64,000 nucleotides of DNA from Tilletia caries (lineage: Eukaryota; Basidiomycota; Exobasidiomycetes; Tilletiales; Tilletiaceae): NCBI GenBank assembly GCA_032718865.1, contig JALUTQ010000004.1, positions 1,364,001 through 1,428,000 of the forward strand, given 5' to 3'. Below the pieces are notes generated by a model. The model ran no database searches. It saw only the letters and a program-made list of their open reading frames with translations, and had not been told where the DNA came from. This document shows positions 30,111 to 42,119 of the stretch, in pieces. The number at the start of each line of letters is the position of its first letter. The first letter of the stretch is position 1. Position numbers and translations under genes: made by a program.

Positions 30111-32708
30111 TCACATCAGCAGGTCGTCTAGAGCTCCTCCTTTCGGAGTAGGATTGTCGGCGCCGTACGTCCCCGCGTCGAGACTGTCCAGCATAGCCCA
30201 AGGATCGTCGCCTGCCGCCTGCTGCTGCTGCCCGTTGCCTCCATTGCTGGCCGGTGCCGCCGAGCCTGAATCCGCTCTTCCGCCACTCGGTCCGTCTTCG
30301 CCCAGCCTCGCGTAGATGCCTGTGGGAGGTTGGGGAGTGAGTGGACTCGGGAGGGGATCGTCGGGGTTGATTCCTGTAGACACGCCAACGTTGCGAGGTG
30401 GGAACGCTGGCGGGCCCCTCGGCTGCTGTTTGGACGTCGTACCCGCACTCCCGTTCGCAGGCGATGCGTCGTCGTCGACATCCTCATCCTCGTCCGCTTC
30501 TTCAATGGTGTCGTTCTTGGTCGGTGTTCTTGCCTCGTCTGCTCGCGGACGCGATGGAGAGCTTCCGCTCGTCGGGTTGGTGGGGACCTTACTGCCGCCC
30601 GGCGAACCCGCGAAGTCCATGGAGCGCAACGCAGGTTTGGAGTGCAGATGCGAGCTAGCCGTTCGGCGAGCGACTTCGTCCAGCGCTGGACTGTCAGGGA
30701 GGTATCGCGCCTTGGCGCCGCGAATGAACGTCTGGGGCTGACGATGGAAGATGCTCGCCAGACTTCCGGCGTGGAGGAGAAGTTGGTCAAGAAGCTGTCG
30801 GTCCATCCGGTCCGTTTCCGTGCTGATCGGAGGTTTCAAAGAGAGGACGACGGAGCGCGCCGCGGCTGGATCGGTCGAGAGGAGTCGCCAGTACATGAAG
30901 CCGCGGTCTCGGACATCTGGATTGTCCACCTCCTCCGTTGCCCACTTCAGAACCTTGGGAACGAGCTCTCCGCCTGCGGCCGGCCGCTTGAGGAAGAGCT
31001 TGACCGTTGCCGTAAGGAGAGCGAGTTGAACCTCCGGAGGCTCTTCGAGGAAAGAGTACAGGAAGTCCTCTAGAAGCTCGTCGCTGTTCTCGATTCGGTC
31101 CGCGTACTCGCCCACGATCCAGATCATAGCCGCTTTTGCCTCCGGTTCATCGAGCGTGTCCAAGTTCTCGCAGAGCGTCGCAATGATTCCTTCGTACTGA
31201 TTCGGGTACTTGCGGAATATGTCCTTGATCACGACGATGGCCTCTTGTACGACATAGCTGACTTTGGTCTGGATGAGCTTAAGGAGAGCTTCGATGCAGC
31301 GTTCCGCTGCAGCCTCAATCTTGATGGCCAGTCGGCCGATGGAGCGTACCGCTTTTCTGACAAAGTCGACATCAACCTCAGACGCGTACTCGACGAGTTC
31401 GGCCAGGACCTCGTTGGCGTTTCGTGGTGTGGCAAGTCGGTACATGCATTCGAGTTTGGCCATCTTGACGTATATGGGATCGTTGTACTTGCAGAAGAAG
31501 ACTTTGACCTCGTTCTGCAGGACTTGCGGTCGTCTTTGGATAATGAGAAGGATGTTGCGAAGAGCGACATACTGTACTTCTGGTCCAGAAGATAGCAGAG
31601 TGACTGGGAGGAGGAAATGAGTGACTCTGTCAGCAAGGGAATGGGATCAAAACCAACGCTCCGTGGTCTCTCACGTACCCAAAGGGGGGCTTAGCTTCTT
31701 GCAAAGTCCATCTTTCACTTGCGCTGAGCTGATGTAGTTCATGAGGTAGAGAATGACCTTGCAGCTCGTGATGACCACGGCTGAGTTCGCGTGCTGCAGT
31801 CGAACTGCTATCCGCTCAGCCAAGACTTCAGCGTCTGCGAAATCGGAAGGAACAAAGAACATGAGAGATTCGAGGATGTATGTTTGGCCCCATCTGCAGG
31901 GTAAGAATAGACAGAGAGGGTCAGTCCAACTCAGCACATGGGATCTGAAATGATCCGACTCACTCTGAGCATTCGCCGAGAGCGCTGACCAGTTTGCTCG
32001 CGATCGTTACGTTAAGCTTCAGCTGGATATTGTCGCTTCGTTCGCTGATTTCAGTCAGCGCTGCGACTGCATTGGCAACAACGGTCGGGTTCGAATCAGC
32101 GAGGAGATCACGAAGCATGGAGATGAAGCCCTGTCGATCGACAAGCTTGCGGTCGGCCATGTACAGCTTGGCCACGCATATAGCTGCCGTTTTGCGGACG
32201 TAGGGGTCCGAATCCTTCAGGGAGTGTCGGAGAGGGTCGAGGAGGGCAGACGTCAATGCTGGGACAGGTATGTAGGACATAGTCCGGATCGCAAGACCTC
32301 GGATTAGGGGGTTCCGGTCATTGCAGTCCTGCATTTAACAAAGGTTGCCAAGTCCGTCAGCACTTCCCCTGCCAAAATAAGGACTCTTACATTCAAGCAA
32401 GGACTCACGCTAATGAAGCCTGGGATACAGTCCGAGATCTGTTCGGGCTTAGAGCGCGAGTAGTTGATGAGGTAGAGGTACACCATCTTCTTGATGTCGA
32501 GGACCTGGATGTTCATGAGGGCAACAATGTCGCCGAAGAGGGCCGACATGTCGTTGCCCATGGTGGCATTGGCGAGGATGCGCTTGAGCGCGGCCTTGGT
32601 GCGCACCCATCCCTTGTCCTTCTTCTCCCCTGCGGCGGCCAGCTCTGCCTTGAGCTCCTGTACTTTGCTTCGCTGGAAGAACCGTGCGTCCTTGCCGGAT
32701 TCTGCCAT
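30111..32708 (-). CDS. APL2: AP-1 complex beta subunit (beta-adaptin)
   Basis: Four exons (32708-32409, 32328-31964, 31893-31679, 31603-30111) encode 790 residues. This is the large adaptor subunit for clathrin vesicles at the trans-Golgi/endosome. The armadillo-like trunk is clear: [96 protein letters not shown]. It ends in a Ser/Pro-rich hinge with an acidic patch and [11 protein letters not shown], a possible clathrin-box-like region, then GGALDDLLM. There is no appendage (ear) domain, as in other fungal AP-1 beta chains. AP-2 beta cannot be fully excluded by eye. Confidence 0.9.
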
Positions 32709-32987
32709 CGTTGGCGTCGGAAGCGGTGGAGGTACGGGGGCGAGAAAGGGCGACTTATGCTATGCTACGTCGGATGGTCCGCGGGCTTCCCGGGGTCTTC
32801 TCTCTGCGCAGAACGTCGGGCCTGATGCTCGCTGTGGTCGTTGTCGAGAAGAACGATTCCTTGGGTGAGGAGGTTAGTAGAGGCCCCTCCCCATCCTTCG
32901 CACTGACGTCCATCTCACCTGTTACTTTGCGGGGTTGCTCAAGGTCAACCATTCCAGAGCATCAACAACAACAACATCGAGACGAGG

Positions 32988-33924
32988 ATGGCGGCGACAG
33001 CAGAGGCAAAGAACGCGATGCGATCTCCGTACGACGTCGCGCGCGAGCTCATCGACGCGTCGCACCGGCGTGACCCGCTCTACATCGAAAAGAATCAAGG
33101 CACCGGTCAAGGCGTACACGCCCTCCGTCCCCGCTCGGACGGGGCCGCCTTGGACGAGCTCGCGTACGCAGACTGCGTCGAATCATGGGCAGCGAGGCTG
33201 TTGCCGGCCTACGCCGACTCGTTGCCAGAGCCAGCGAGGGACAACGACGACCTCGTACGTCTTGCAGCGCGATGCCAGCATCTCGAACGCTTCTTGCATC
33301 CCCGGTCCTCATATCCGGAAGGCAAGGCGGGTTATCTCAAATGGCGTCGGGACCTCTACACGATTCAAGCAAATCGCGCCGTTGAGCTCTTCACGCAGGC
33401 GGGTCTGCCCGAAGACGAGATCGAAGCGGCCAGGACGTGGATCAGCAAAACCGATCTCAAACCGGGCAAGCCAGGAGGGAATCTAGGGACACAGGTAAGC
33501 CCTCGGAGGGGATCAGGACTCTTGCTTCGATGCCTGGCTGAGAGTCCATTCTCGCACTTCATTCCATAGCTTCTCGAAGATTCTGCTGTGCTCGTCTTTT
33601 TGGAGCAAGAGCTTGCTCAGTTCGCGCAACGACATTCCTCAGACTACCCTCGCGAGAAGTTTGTTGACATCTTGAAAAAGTGAGTTCCTCCTGCTTGCTT
33701 CTTCACATGAAAATGAAACGAAAACCTGACACTTGACGATTGCACTCAGGACTTGGCGAAAGCTCTCGCCGCAGGCAAAGGAGGCTGCCAAAAAGCTCGA
33801 GATCCATGAAGGCCTATCGCCTATCCTTGCCGACGCGATTGCGGAGGCCGAAAAGAGCGCTCTCGCGGACGACTCTACTCCATCAGCGGAACAGCCTGAA
33901 ACGAAAGACATACAGTCGATGTGA
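32988..33924 (+). CDS. DUF4202 family protein
   Basis: Three exons (32988-33494, 33570-33679, 33750-33924) give 263 residues. The family pattern is plain: ELIDASHRRDP near the start, DELAYADCVESWAARL, RLAARCQHLERFLHPRSSYP, GKAGYLKWRRDLYTIQANRA, LVFLEQELAQFAQRH and ILKKTWRKLSPQ. Conserved His, Asp and Glu residues in this all-helical domain suggest an HD-like metal site, but no enzymatic activity is established to my knowledge. It is divergent from the AP-1 beta gene with 279 bp between starts, which must hold both promoters. Confidence 0.88.
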
Positions 33925-34191
33925 GCAGCCACAACCCGGAAGTCCTTTCCGTTTCCCACGTCCTTGGGATCTCTGGCCCCTTTCCCATTCATCAGCGCAC
34001 GCAAAAAGCAAGCTTATGGTCTAAACACCCCTTCTCTTCCCTTGTATTACATATCCCTTTCTGCAACTCTTCGGTCAATTGACTACGGGACCATCGCATT
34101 ATTCTTGTCTGGTGGGGCGCCTTCATGCAGAACGGATGTCCTTGACTCGACGTCCCTGCACGACCCGCAGCCAAACACTTCAGGTGCGAAG

Positions 34192-35778
34192 ATGTCGTCT
34201 TCGGTCAAGCCCGTGCAGGGTTCTCAGGCTGGGGATGGCAGCGTGCAGTCTGCTCAACGGCCAAAGACCCTCGAAGAAGCACAGCGATTGCGGGAAGCAG
34301 ACAGCGCGACGGCGGCGGCTACCTTTGGCGCCCGATTGCTTGACAACCAGGAAGGCGATGGCGTCTGGGAACACAATGCCTGGTGAGTATCGATCTCCTT
34401 CGAATGAATGGAGATCATGGCGTCAGAAAGGTTCAAAACGCACTGAAATCGGTCTGTCAATCACAGGGATCACGTCGAGCCTCCCGCCGACTATCTGGAG
34501 ACGATAAGGGGTCTGTTGGGCAAGCAAGCAGAAACCGCAGTGACTCCGGAGGACGCAGGTGAGCAGTACTTGGCCGGCAGTGGATGGCTTTCGATCAATC
34601 TCTCTTACGCTGGGTCTGTTCCGTGTTTCTGCTGCCAGTAAAATACCACGAGGACGCTGCGAGCTTCTGGGATACATTCTACAGCAAGCACGAGAACCGC
34701 TTCTTCAAGCACCGAAGGTGGCTCCATTTGGAATTCCCAGAATTGACGGCTGCGATCAAGGAGGATGTGAGTCGGCACTTCGAGTGTTCCTTTGCAAGAG
34801 ATATGCGGGACTTCGGCTGACATTCTCTCTCCTCGGAAGGCCCCTGCCACGCGAATCATCGAAGTCGGATGCGGAGCAGGAAACACTGTGTTTCCGCTCC
34901 TCGAGGCGAACAAGAACCCACGGCTTGAGCTGTTCGCATGTGATTATTCGGCAGAAGCTGTCCAGGTAGTCAAGGTGCGTCTTGAGCCTCTTCACCTCTT
35001 CTCTTGGCTTCTGATCCCGTGCGGCACTGATCATGCCCGAAAATCCTCTGCAGAATGAAGCATCCTACTCCGACCCGAACAAGATTGGTACTTGTACTGC
35101 GTCCGTATGGGATCTCTCCGCAACACAAACGCTGCCAAACTCAGACGAGATCGTTCCGAAGCTACCGGACGGCGTCGAGGCACACAGCATCGACATCGTT
35201 GTGCTAATCTTCGTGCTGTCCGCCCTTCGACCAGGCGAATGGGCCGCTGCGGCCAACAATGTCAAGGCGATGCTCAAGCCTGGCGGGATGGTTCTGTTCC
35301 GCGACTATGGGCGCTATGATCTTCCTCAGCTCAGGTTCAAGAAGGATCGCTTACTTGAGGACAACTTTTATGGTGAGCTGGTTGCGATTAGGAGTCTATT
35401 GCTGGTGAGATCTGACTCGCCAATGTCCTTTGTCCCTGATACAGTCCGAGGAGATGGCACGCGAGGTGAGTGACCCTGGGACATTTCGAGACAGCACAAC
35501 AGATCGACTTCAGCCCAGACTGACAGGCCTCGTTCTACATCTTCGCAGTCTACTTTTTCCTTCCCGAGCAGCTGTTGACGATCTTCAACGCAGGACCAGC
35601 ACCGGCCTCTGACACCGTGGCCAGCGAAGGTGACTCGTCGAGCAAGGACGCAGCTGCTGAAGGTACACACGACTACGAAACGGTCCAGCTTGCCGTCGAC
35701 CGTCGACTGCTGGTGAATCGTCGGGAACAGAAGCGGATGTACCGCAACTGGGTGCAAGCCAAGTTCAGGCGCCAGTAG
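34192..35778 (+). CDS. TRM140: tRNA N3-methylcytidine methyltransferase (METTL2/6/8, Trm140 family)
   Basis: Seven exons (34192-34382, 34467-34558, 34639-34766, 34840-34974, 35054-35372, 35445-35465, 35549-35778) encode 371 residues. The enzyme makes m3C32 in the anticodon loop of Thr/Ser tRNAs using SAM. Visible motifs: WEHNAWDHVE upstream of the core, [20 protein letters not shown], the SAM-binding loop [60 protein letters not shown] and NFYVRGDGTRVYFF. Unlike S. cerevisiae Abp140 there is no actin-binding N-terminal fusion. Exon 6 is only 21 nt. C-terminal residues end in [19 protein letters not shown], which is typical of the family. The T5 in YFF (35554-35558) is in frame. Confidence 0.93.
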
Positions 35779-36402
35779 CAGCCCTTTCGACGAACTTGCT
35801 CGTCGCCAGTCCATTGACGGGAAGTCGGAAATAAAGGCCTGTGTGTGAAGCTGTTTGCGACTTTTTACGTGCTCCTTGGTTCCGTTGGTTCCGGAGATAA
35901 GCTCGTAGCTTCCCGGAGGACCGACGAGTCATACGGCCGACACTTGTGCCGTTTATGTACGTGATTCTGAAGTCCGAAACTCCGCTCAATACATAATCTC
36001 CTCGACTACGAGTACTTATGTACATACTTCTGCAGCGCTCCAGACTTACTGCATGCAGCATGCAGACACCTCTCGCCCTTGATTGACTCAGTATTCAACG
36101 AACCTTCCCGCTTCACCAACAGTCGGGATTCGGAAACGGGAAGCTCGCGCTCGAAGGGCACTATTGCAGTCGGGATGTACGCGGACCTAACATCGATGCT
36201 AACTCCCGAAGAGGGCCCGGTCGATTCGAGGCTTTCTCATTCCTGCTGCAGATTACAGAGAAGACTTCCTATAAAGGGTCGCACCGTTTTCATGCTCACA
36301 TCTTCTTCCTTCTCTCTCTCTCTCTTCATCCGAACTCCCAGCATCTGTTTGCAGCCAGCTTCTTCACTCCCCATCCTATCCTACTGTCCAAGACACTTCA
36401 CA
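35779..36402. promoter_or_regulatory. Promoter region of the MFS exporter
   Basis: TATAAAG at 36270-36276 lies about 130 bp before the ATG at 36403. It is followed by a long pyrimidine leader (CTTCCTTCTCTCTCTC near 36305-36330), a common arrangement at strongly expressed fungal genes. A small ATGCAGC/GCATGCA palindromic cluster sits near 36051-36065. Confidence 0.5.
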
Positions 36403-38225
36403 ATGTCGTCCGCAACACAAGTCCTGACCCCACCAGCGGGCACGGATGTCGAGAAGCAACCGTCGAGCCCATCAAGCCAATCCGGATCCTTCACCGATGA
36501 GAAGAAGCAGAGCTCGGAGGTGTCCCCATCCGCCGAAGAGTACCCGACCGGAGTCAAGTTCGCCCTCATCTGCCTGGCCTGCGCCTTGTTCGTCTTCATC
36601 GTCGCCATCGACCAAACCATCGTTTCCACCGCGATCCCCGTGGTGACCAACCAATTCAACAGCTTCTCGGACGTCGGATGGTATGGATCCGCCTATCTGC
36701 TCACGTCCACAGCGTTCCAGCCGCTCTTCGGTAGGCTGTACGCCAACTTTAGCGTCAAGTGGATCTACCTTGTCTCCTTCGCCATCTTCGAGGTCGGATC
36801 TCTCATCTGCGCGCTGGCAACGGACAGCCCTATGTTCATCGTCGGTCGAGCGATTGCCGGATTGGGACTTGCTGGCGGATATTCAGGTGAGCGCGGACTG
36901 CTTTCCAGACTTCCACAGGCTTGGATCGTATAGCTGCTGACATCTTCCCTTCCTTCTTTGAATGGCCATCTACTTCAGGGAGCTTGATCATCATCACCAT
37001 GATTGCTCCGCTTGAGGTCCGTCCGTTGCTGACCAGTGCGATGGGTGCAGTCTACGGTGTCGGAGGCACCATCGGGCCTATCATCGGAGGCGCCTTGACG
37101 AGCAAGGCCAGCTGGCGATGGTGCTTCTGGTTGAACCTCTTCTTTATCCCTCCCGTGGGTTTCCTCATCGCCGTCTGCCTGCGTCTGCCGTCTCGCAAGG
37201 CACAGCACACTCCTCTCCAACGTCTGGCGCGGATCGACTGGCTGGGCACCGCCTTGATTCTCTGCTCGGTGATCTGCCTGCTCCTTGTCTGCCAATGGGG
37301 CGGCATCACCTACGCCTGGGCCGATTCGCGCATCATCGGTCTTATCATCGGTTTCGTCGTCATCGGACTCGCCTTCTGTGCCGACCAGATCTACCAGGGT
37401 GAACGCGCGACGATCCCGCTCCGGATTCTCAAGAACCGTACCGTCGGCTTTGGCTCGCTTGTCAACTTCTGTGTCGCGGCGGCATACTTCTCCCTCCTCT
37501 ACTTCCTGCCTATCTACTTCCAGTCGGTCCAGGGCAGCAGCGCGATTCGATCCGGTGTGCAGACCCTGCCTTTCATCGTGGGCGTCATCTTCAGCGTCAT
37601 GACCACGGGAATCATGGTCAACCTGTACGGGCTTTACATCCCCTACCTCATCACCGGCACTGCTCTCTTGTCGATCGGCAGCGGTGCGCTATACCTGCTC
37701 AGGCCGGACTCATCCCAAGCGACATGGGTCGGCCTTCAGTTCCTCGCGGGTATCGGACCTGGTATGGCATGGAGTGAGTATTGGTCTTTCTCCTTTCTTT
37801 TCATGCTGTATATGTAGGCATACTGACTTATCCGCTCCTTACCTCCAGTGCTTCCATTCATCGCGGCCTCAAGCGCTCTCGCCCCCGAAGACATCGAGCT
37901 CGGCTCGGCCATTGTGATCTTCTTCCAGACGCTGGGCGGCACCATCTTCGTCTCCGTCGCCCAGTCGGTGTTCCAGAACAAGTTCCTCGTCTACCTCAAG
38001 GCCCTGCCCAACGTCGACGCCGGACAAGTCATCTCCCACGGCCTGTCCGCTTTCCGCGCGTTCACGAGTCCGGAGGATCTTCCTGCCGTGCTTGACGCTG
38101 CGAACCAGGCGATCAACAAGACCTACCTCATCTCGGCTGTGCTGGGCGCCCTTGCGTTCATCTCCGTCTTCGGGATGGAGCTCAACCGAAGGGTTCCCAT
38201 CGGCGGAGCCAGCTTCGCTGCATGA
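36403..38225 (+). CDS. MFS drug:H+ antiporter, DHA2 (14-TM) type
   Basis: Three exons (36403-36886, 36979-37773, 37849-38225) encode 551 residues. A hydrophilic N-terminus is followed by about 14 hydrophobic helices. Signature stretches are AIDQTIVSTAIPVV (motif D1 region), WYGSAYLLTSTAFQPLFGRLY (motif A region), GRAIAGLGLAGGYSGSLI, and GAVYGVGGTIGPIIGGAL (motif C, typical of antiporters), then WRWCFWLNL. This group exports fungal metabolites and xenobiotics across the plasma membrane. The substrate cannot be read from sequence. It lies 0.9 kb upstream of crtYB on the same strand; a shared role is possible but unsupported. Confidence 0.9.
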
Positions 38226-39118
38226 GGCATGAGGTCGTCAACGCAAGTACTTATTGCTATATATCCAGCCTCTTCGCAAGAGGATCAAAACGGTTCTGAT
38301 CCATACCCACCCAAACGCCCATACCTCTCACGACGGTGATTCGTTGAAGTGTACTTTATATCTCCATATTCTTTCCGAAACGTCAAATTATCTTGCTATG
38401 TACATCAATCACCCGTCTCGTCACTCTTCCACGGTGAAGACGGGGGGGGAGATTGAAGAGATGGCAGTCCGAATAAATGAGATGGGTTGTGTTCCCCGCA
38501 CGTCCCCCAACTTCGCCGGATAAATGTCGGGGCCCAAACACCGATCTATAGGATGATTGGACCCTGGCCGGCTGGGACGGCTTCCATAATCCCGAAGCTC
38601 GAACCGGCTCTGCTCGGCCGGGTCACGGGTGGGACGTCGTTGCGCTTACGGGGCAAGGCGGCAAGGAAGGAGATGATGGGATGGGTGTCAGCAGCGTGCG
38701 TGGACCGCCTGCGCGTTGCTGGAATACATAGAAGCCAAAAATGCTAGAATTGCCTTCACGTTGCGTTGATTTGCTGTTGGAGAGATGCGCGTGGTTGAGG
38801 CGTTGTTTGTTGCCATCCAAAAAGGTTCAAAACATCGAGGTCAGGATTCATCTTCCCGTCCACCACCATCACTCACACACAGCACTGCTCTCAACTGTGA
38901 GCTACTGTACGCGGTCACGGAAGTACATACGTCCACGAGTAGCCTCAGCTTCTGCAAGCGCGTGGGTCTCCCCCTTCCTCGCACTTCAGGCTTCAGGCTT
39001 CAGGCTTCAGGCTTCAGAGCCCAAGAACCGGTTGCTCAGCGCTCAGCTCCACCGACACCAAAAGGCGTGGCGCGTAAAAAAAGGAACAAAAACAACCAAA
39101 CCACATCGCCAGCCAGCC
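38226..39118. other. Intergenic region upstream of crtYB
   Basis: No gene seen. It holds a 5-unit CTTCAGG heptamer array (38984-39018), about 100 bp before the crtYB start. Short open frames on the plus strand in 38.7-39.1 kb run into the crtYB start and look fortuitous. Confidence 0.5.
38984..39018 (+). repeat. Heptamer tandem repeat (CTTCAGG x5)
   Basis: Four exact CTTCAGG units and a fifth with one change, located 100-135 bp upstream of the crtYB ATG. Confidence 0.8.
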
Positions 39119-41724
39119 ATGTTCACGAACGACGCGTGCCAGCTCACCTACCGCGTCTTCCACCTGTACTTCACTATCCCACCCACGATCGTCCTGGCGC
39201 TCCTCGCACGGCCGTTCCTCACCCAGCTCGAGCGACTGAAGCTGATCCTTTTGCCGCTGGTCGCGTTCGTGTGGACGACGGCGTGGGATAGCGAGCTTAT
39301 CAGGATGAGGGCTTGGGGTTATCCGCGCGCGTGTGTGCTGGGGACCGTCTGGCGGACTCCTGTGGAAGAATACTTCTTCGTGAGTTTTCCGGAGCTTTCG
39401 CGATCATTTAAAACTTGGCACAGTTTTCGAATGCTAATTCCTTCTTTTCTTACCAGTTCCTGATCCAGTCCGTCATGTCCACCCTCTTCACGACGCTCCT
39501 GACCCGCTGGATCCTGCCCCCGCTCTACCTGCAACCGCAGGCGACACGAAGCAGCGTATTACGCGCCGGCACACTGATGCCCATCTCCTACGCAGCCCTC
39601 TGTCTCTCCGGCCTCGCACTGGCGTATCGGAGCGAGGATCAGCACAACTACTACCTGGGCATGATCCTCTGGTGGAGTAGCGTTCCGTTGATGCTGCTCA
39701 CCTGGGGCGCGGCGGATTATATGGCCGCGGTGTGCTCGCCGACTGTGCTTGAGGGCGCGAGGGGGGCGTATAGGCCTGCGTTGGGGAGAGCGGCGGCTGT
39801 GTTCGCGTCTGTCGCGGTCCCGACTGGGTATCTGTGGTTTGCCGATGTCTTTGCGCTCAGGAGGGGTACATGGTTCATTAGCGTGAGTCTCATGCCTTTC
39901 ATACCATGCGTACAGAGCACGAAGCAAAGCTCATAAACTGAGTTCTCCAACTTTGCTGTACAGCGACACACCTCGCTCGAGATCTTCGTGATTCCCGACC
40001 TGCCCATTGAAGAAGCGACTTTCTTCTTCGTGACCAACCTCATCCTGGTAGTCGCTTCGTTCGCCTTCGACAGATGCGTCGCGGTTGCCCGCTTCTATCC
40101 TGCGTACCTGCAGGCGTCCGAGTCAACCCGCGGGGTCCAGGGGCTCGCCCCTCTTTCCCCTGTGCGATTGCCGCTTAATTTATCGACGATTCGGACGATG
40201 TGGGCCGCTTTCATTACTTCGATGGACAGCTCTGCGTCCCCGTCCAAGTCGCGCTCCGCAGACACGCTCGCTGCCCACCTCGCCATTCTCTCCTCGGCTT
40301 CACGCTCCTTCAGCCTTGCATCTCTCCTGATGCCTTGGGATCTTCGCGCAGACCTCGGGTCCGTGTACGCGTTCTGCCGGGCCAGCGACAACTTGATCGA
40401 CGATGCTGGACCGCCTACGACGTCGACGTCGACGGCTGCGGACAAGATTGCTGACGATGTGATGGCCGCAGCGAGGAAGGAGAAGCGTTTAGGGCTCCTG
40501 CGCCAGGTCGTTCTGCTGGCGTGCGGGAACGCGTCGCCTGCTGCGAAGAAGGAGGCTGAGACTGGACATGCTGGGATGGACACCGAGACGCGTAAACAGC
40601 TGATCGCGATGCGCATCCAGTCCTTTGCGCGGGCTGAATTGCTACCGGAGAATAACGCGGCCCGATTCGCCCTCGCGCCCCAGCAGCAGGCTGACGCCCT
40701 CGGAAACGCTGCTACTGCGCTCGATCCGTTGCAAGACGTCGGCACGGCGGCCTCGATCTTGGTTGATATGCGTGGGTTGATCAGCCGCGGGCTGTGGAAC
40801 GAGCTTCTGGACGGGTACGTCATTGATCTTGGCATGGACGCCGTCGGGCTGAGTCCGCTCGACATAGTAGCGCAGCCGTCGTCGGATTTCAATCTTCTTC
40901 CTCCCGCTGCGGCCAAGATGGAGACGTTGGACGATCTGGGAGAGTATGCGCAGTGCGTGGCTGGAGCGGTGGGGGAGATGTGTGTCCGGGTTGTGCTTGG
41001 GCGAGTCGGGAGGCCGATGCCGGAGGAGAACGTGGGGCAGCGGGAGACGTTGACGGAGATGCTGCTCGCGATCGGTCGGCATCCGTCCAAGACGCTCTCA
41101 ACGGCCGAACGGAAACAGGTAGAGGAGCGCGAACGGTCGCTCAGTCTTGAAGAACGACTTCTGCTGAATGCGAGACGGATGGGCGTCGCGCTGCAGCTAA
41201 TCAATATTGCCCGGGATGTGGTGTCGGATTCGCGCGCGCTGCAACGGTCGTACCTACCCCGGGAGCTGTTTGACGAGCGGGACGCCTGGGTGTCGGACGC
41301 GCTTCGGTCCGGGTTGGTCGAGACGCCCGCTTCGTTCCTGTCCTTGACGACATCCTCATCCTCGTCAAGAAGACGGAGTAGCAGTAAAGGGAGTCTACGA
41401 CCGCCCGCACCCGCACCAGCAGCAGCTGAGATCGGCTCCCCGCCTCTCGTCCGCATCGAGCGCGAAGTCTCACCAGCCCTCGTACGCACCTACCGCCAAA
41501 AAATCCTCGACATCGCCCAGGCGCTGTACGACGCCTCGTTCCCTGTCCTCGCGGAGCTCCCGTGCCCACCTGCTCGGGCGGGGTTGAGGGTCGCGTGTGC
41601 GGTGTATGCTGATATAGCGCGGGCGACGTTGGGGCAGAGTGATGTTCATATTCGGGAGGGGAGGCGGGCGAGGAGTGGGACTTGGAGGAGGGTTTTCGTT
41701 GCTGTGAGGGCGCTGTACTTGTAA
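39119..41724 (+). CDS. crtYB: Bifunctional lycopene cyclase / phytoene synthase
   Basis: Three exons (39119-39379, 39457-39882, 39964-41724) encode 815 residues. It condenses two GGPP to phytoene and cyclises lycopene ends to beta-carotene, in membranes. The N-terminal ~250 residues are two hydrophobic lycopene-cyclase repeats, each with an acidic motif: PVEEYFF (repeat 1) and PIEEATFFFVTN (repeat 2). The C-terminal phytoene synthase has SRSFSLASLLMPWDLR, the first Asp-rich motif as ASDNLIDD, LLDGYVIDLGMD and the second motif NIARDVVSDSRALQRSYLP. It is longer than the ~670 residues of the Xanthophyllomyces enzyme because of Ser/Pro-rich insertions in the synthase half (for example around TSSSSSRRRSSS). 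The usual DDxxD begins D-N here. No crtI or carotenoid oxygenase gene is in the window. Transcription converges on SPE3-LYS9. Confidence 0.95.
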
Positions 41725-42119
41725 ACGCAGCGTTCAGGGTCGGGGGTTAGGCACGGGGGGGACTTATCCTTATAGGGACCGCAGCCCGCAGCGCAGGGAC
41801 TGGAACTGGAATCATGTTTATCAAGGTGCTCCTTATGCAGGAACCTCAGCATAGACCTGTTGGATGGAGTCCTTCACATATACACTAATTAGCATCTCAA
41901 CGTTTCGGACCTTACATCTAGAACTCTCCTACCTTGCCCGCGCGTGCTGATGAGGACTAGGTGAAGGGGACTGCAGAAGATCTTCAGGGATTTCATTACG
42001 TCTTGTGAAGTGCAAGTTTTGGAGGTCGAAGCAGTAATCCATGCCGTGGGGGGGGGGGTTAGGAAAGGGTGGGGGGCCCGAAAGAAGGACGCACCCACGC
42101 ACGCACGCACGCGCACAAC
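41725..42119. other. Spacer between convergent crtYB and SPE3-LYS9
   Basis: No gene. It contains a G11 run (near 42048-42058) and a short CGCA repeat (42091-42114). Confidence 0.5.

Noticed and set aside
36403..41724. The MFS exporter and crtYB as a carotenoid gene cluster
   Set aside because: They are adjacent and on the same strand, but no desaturase, oxygenase or opsin gene is in the window and DHA2 exporters are not carotenoid carriers.
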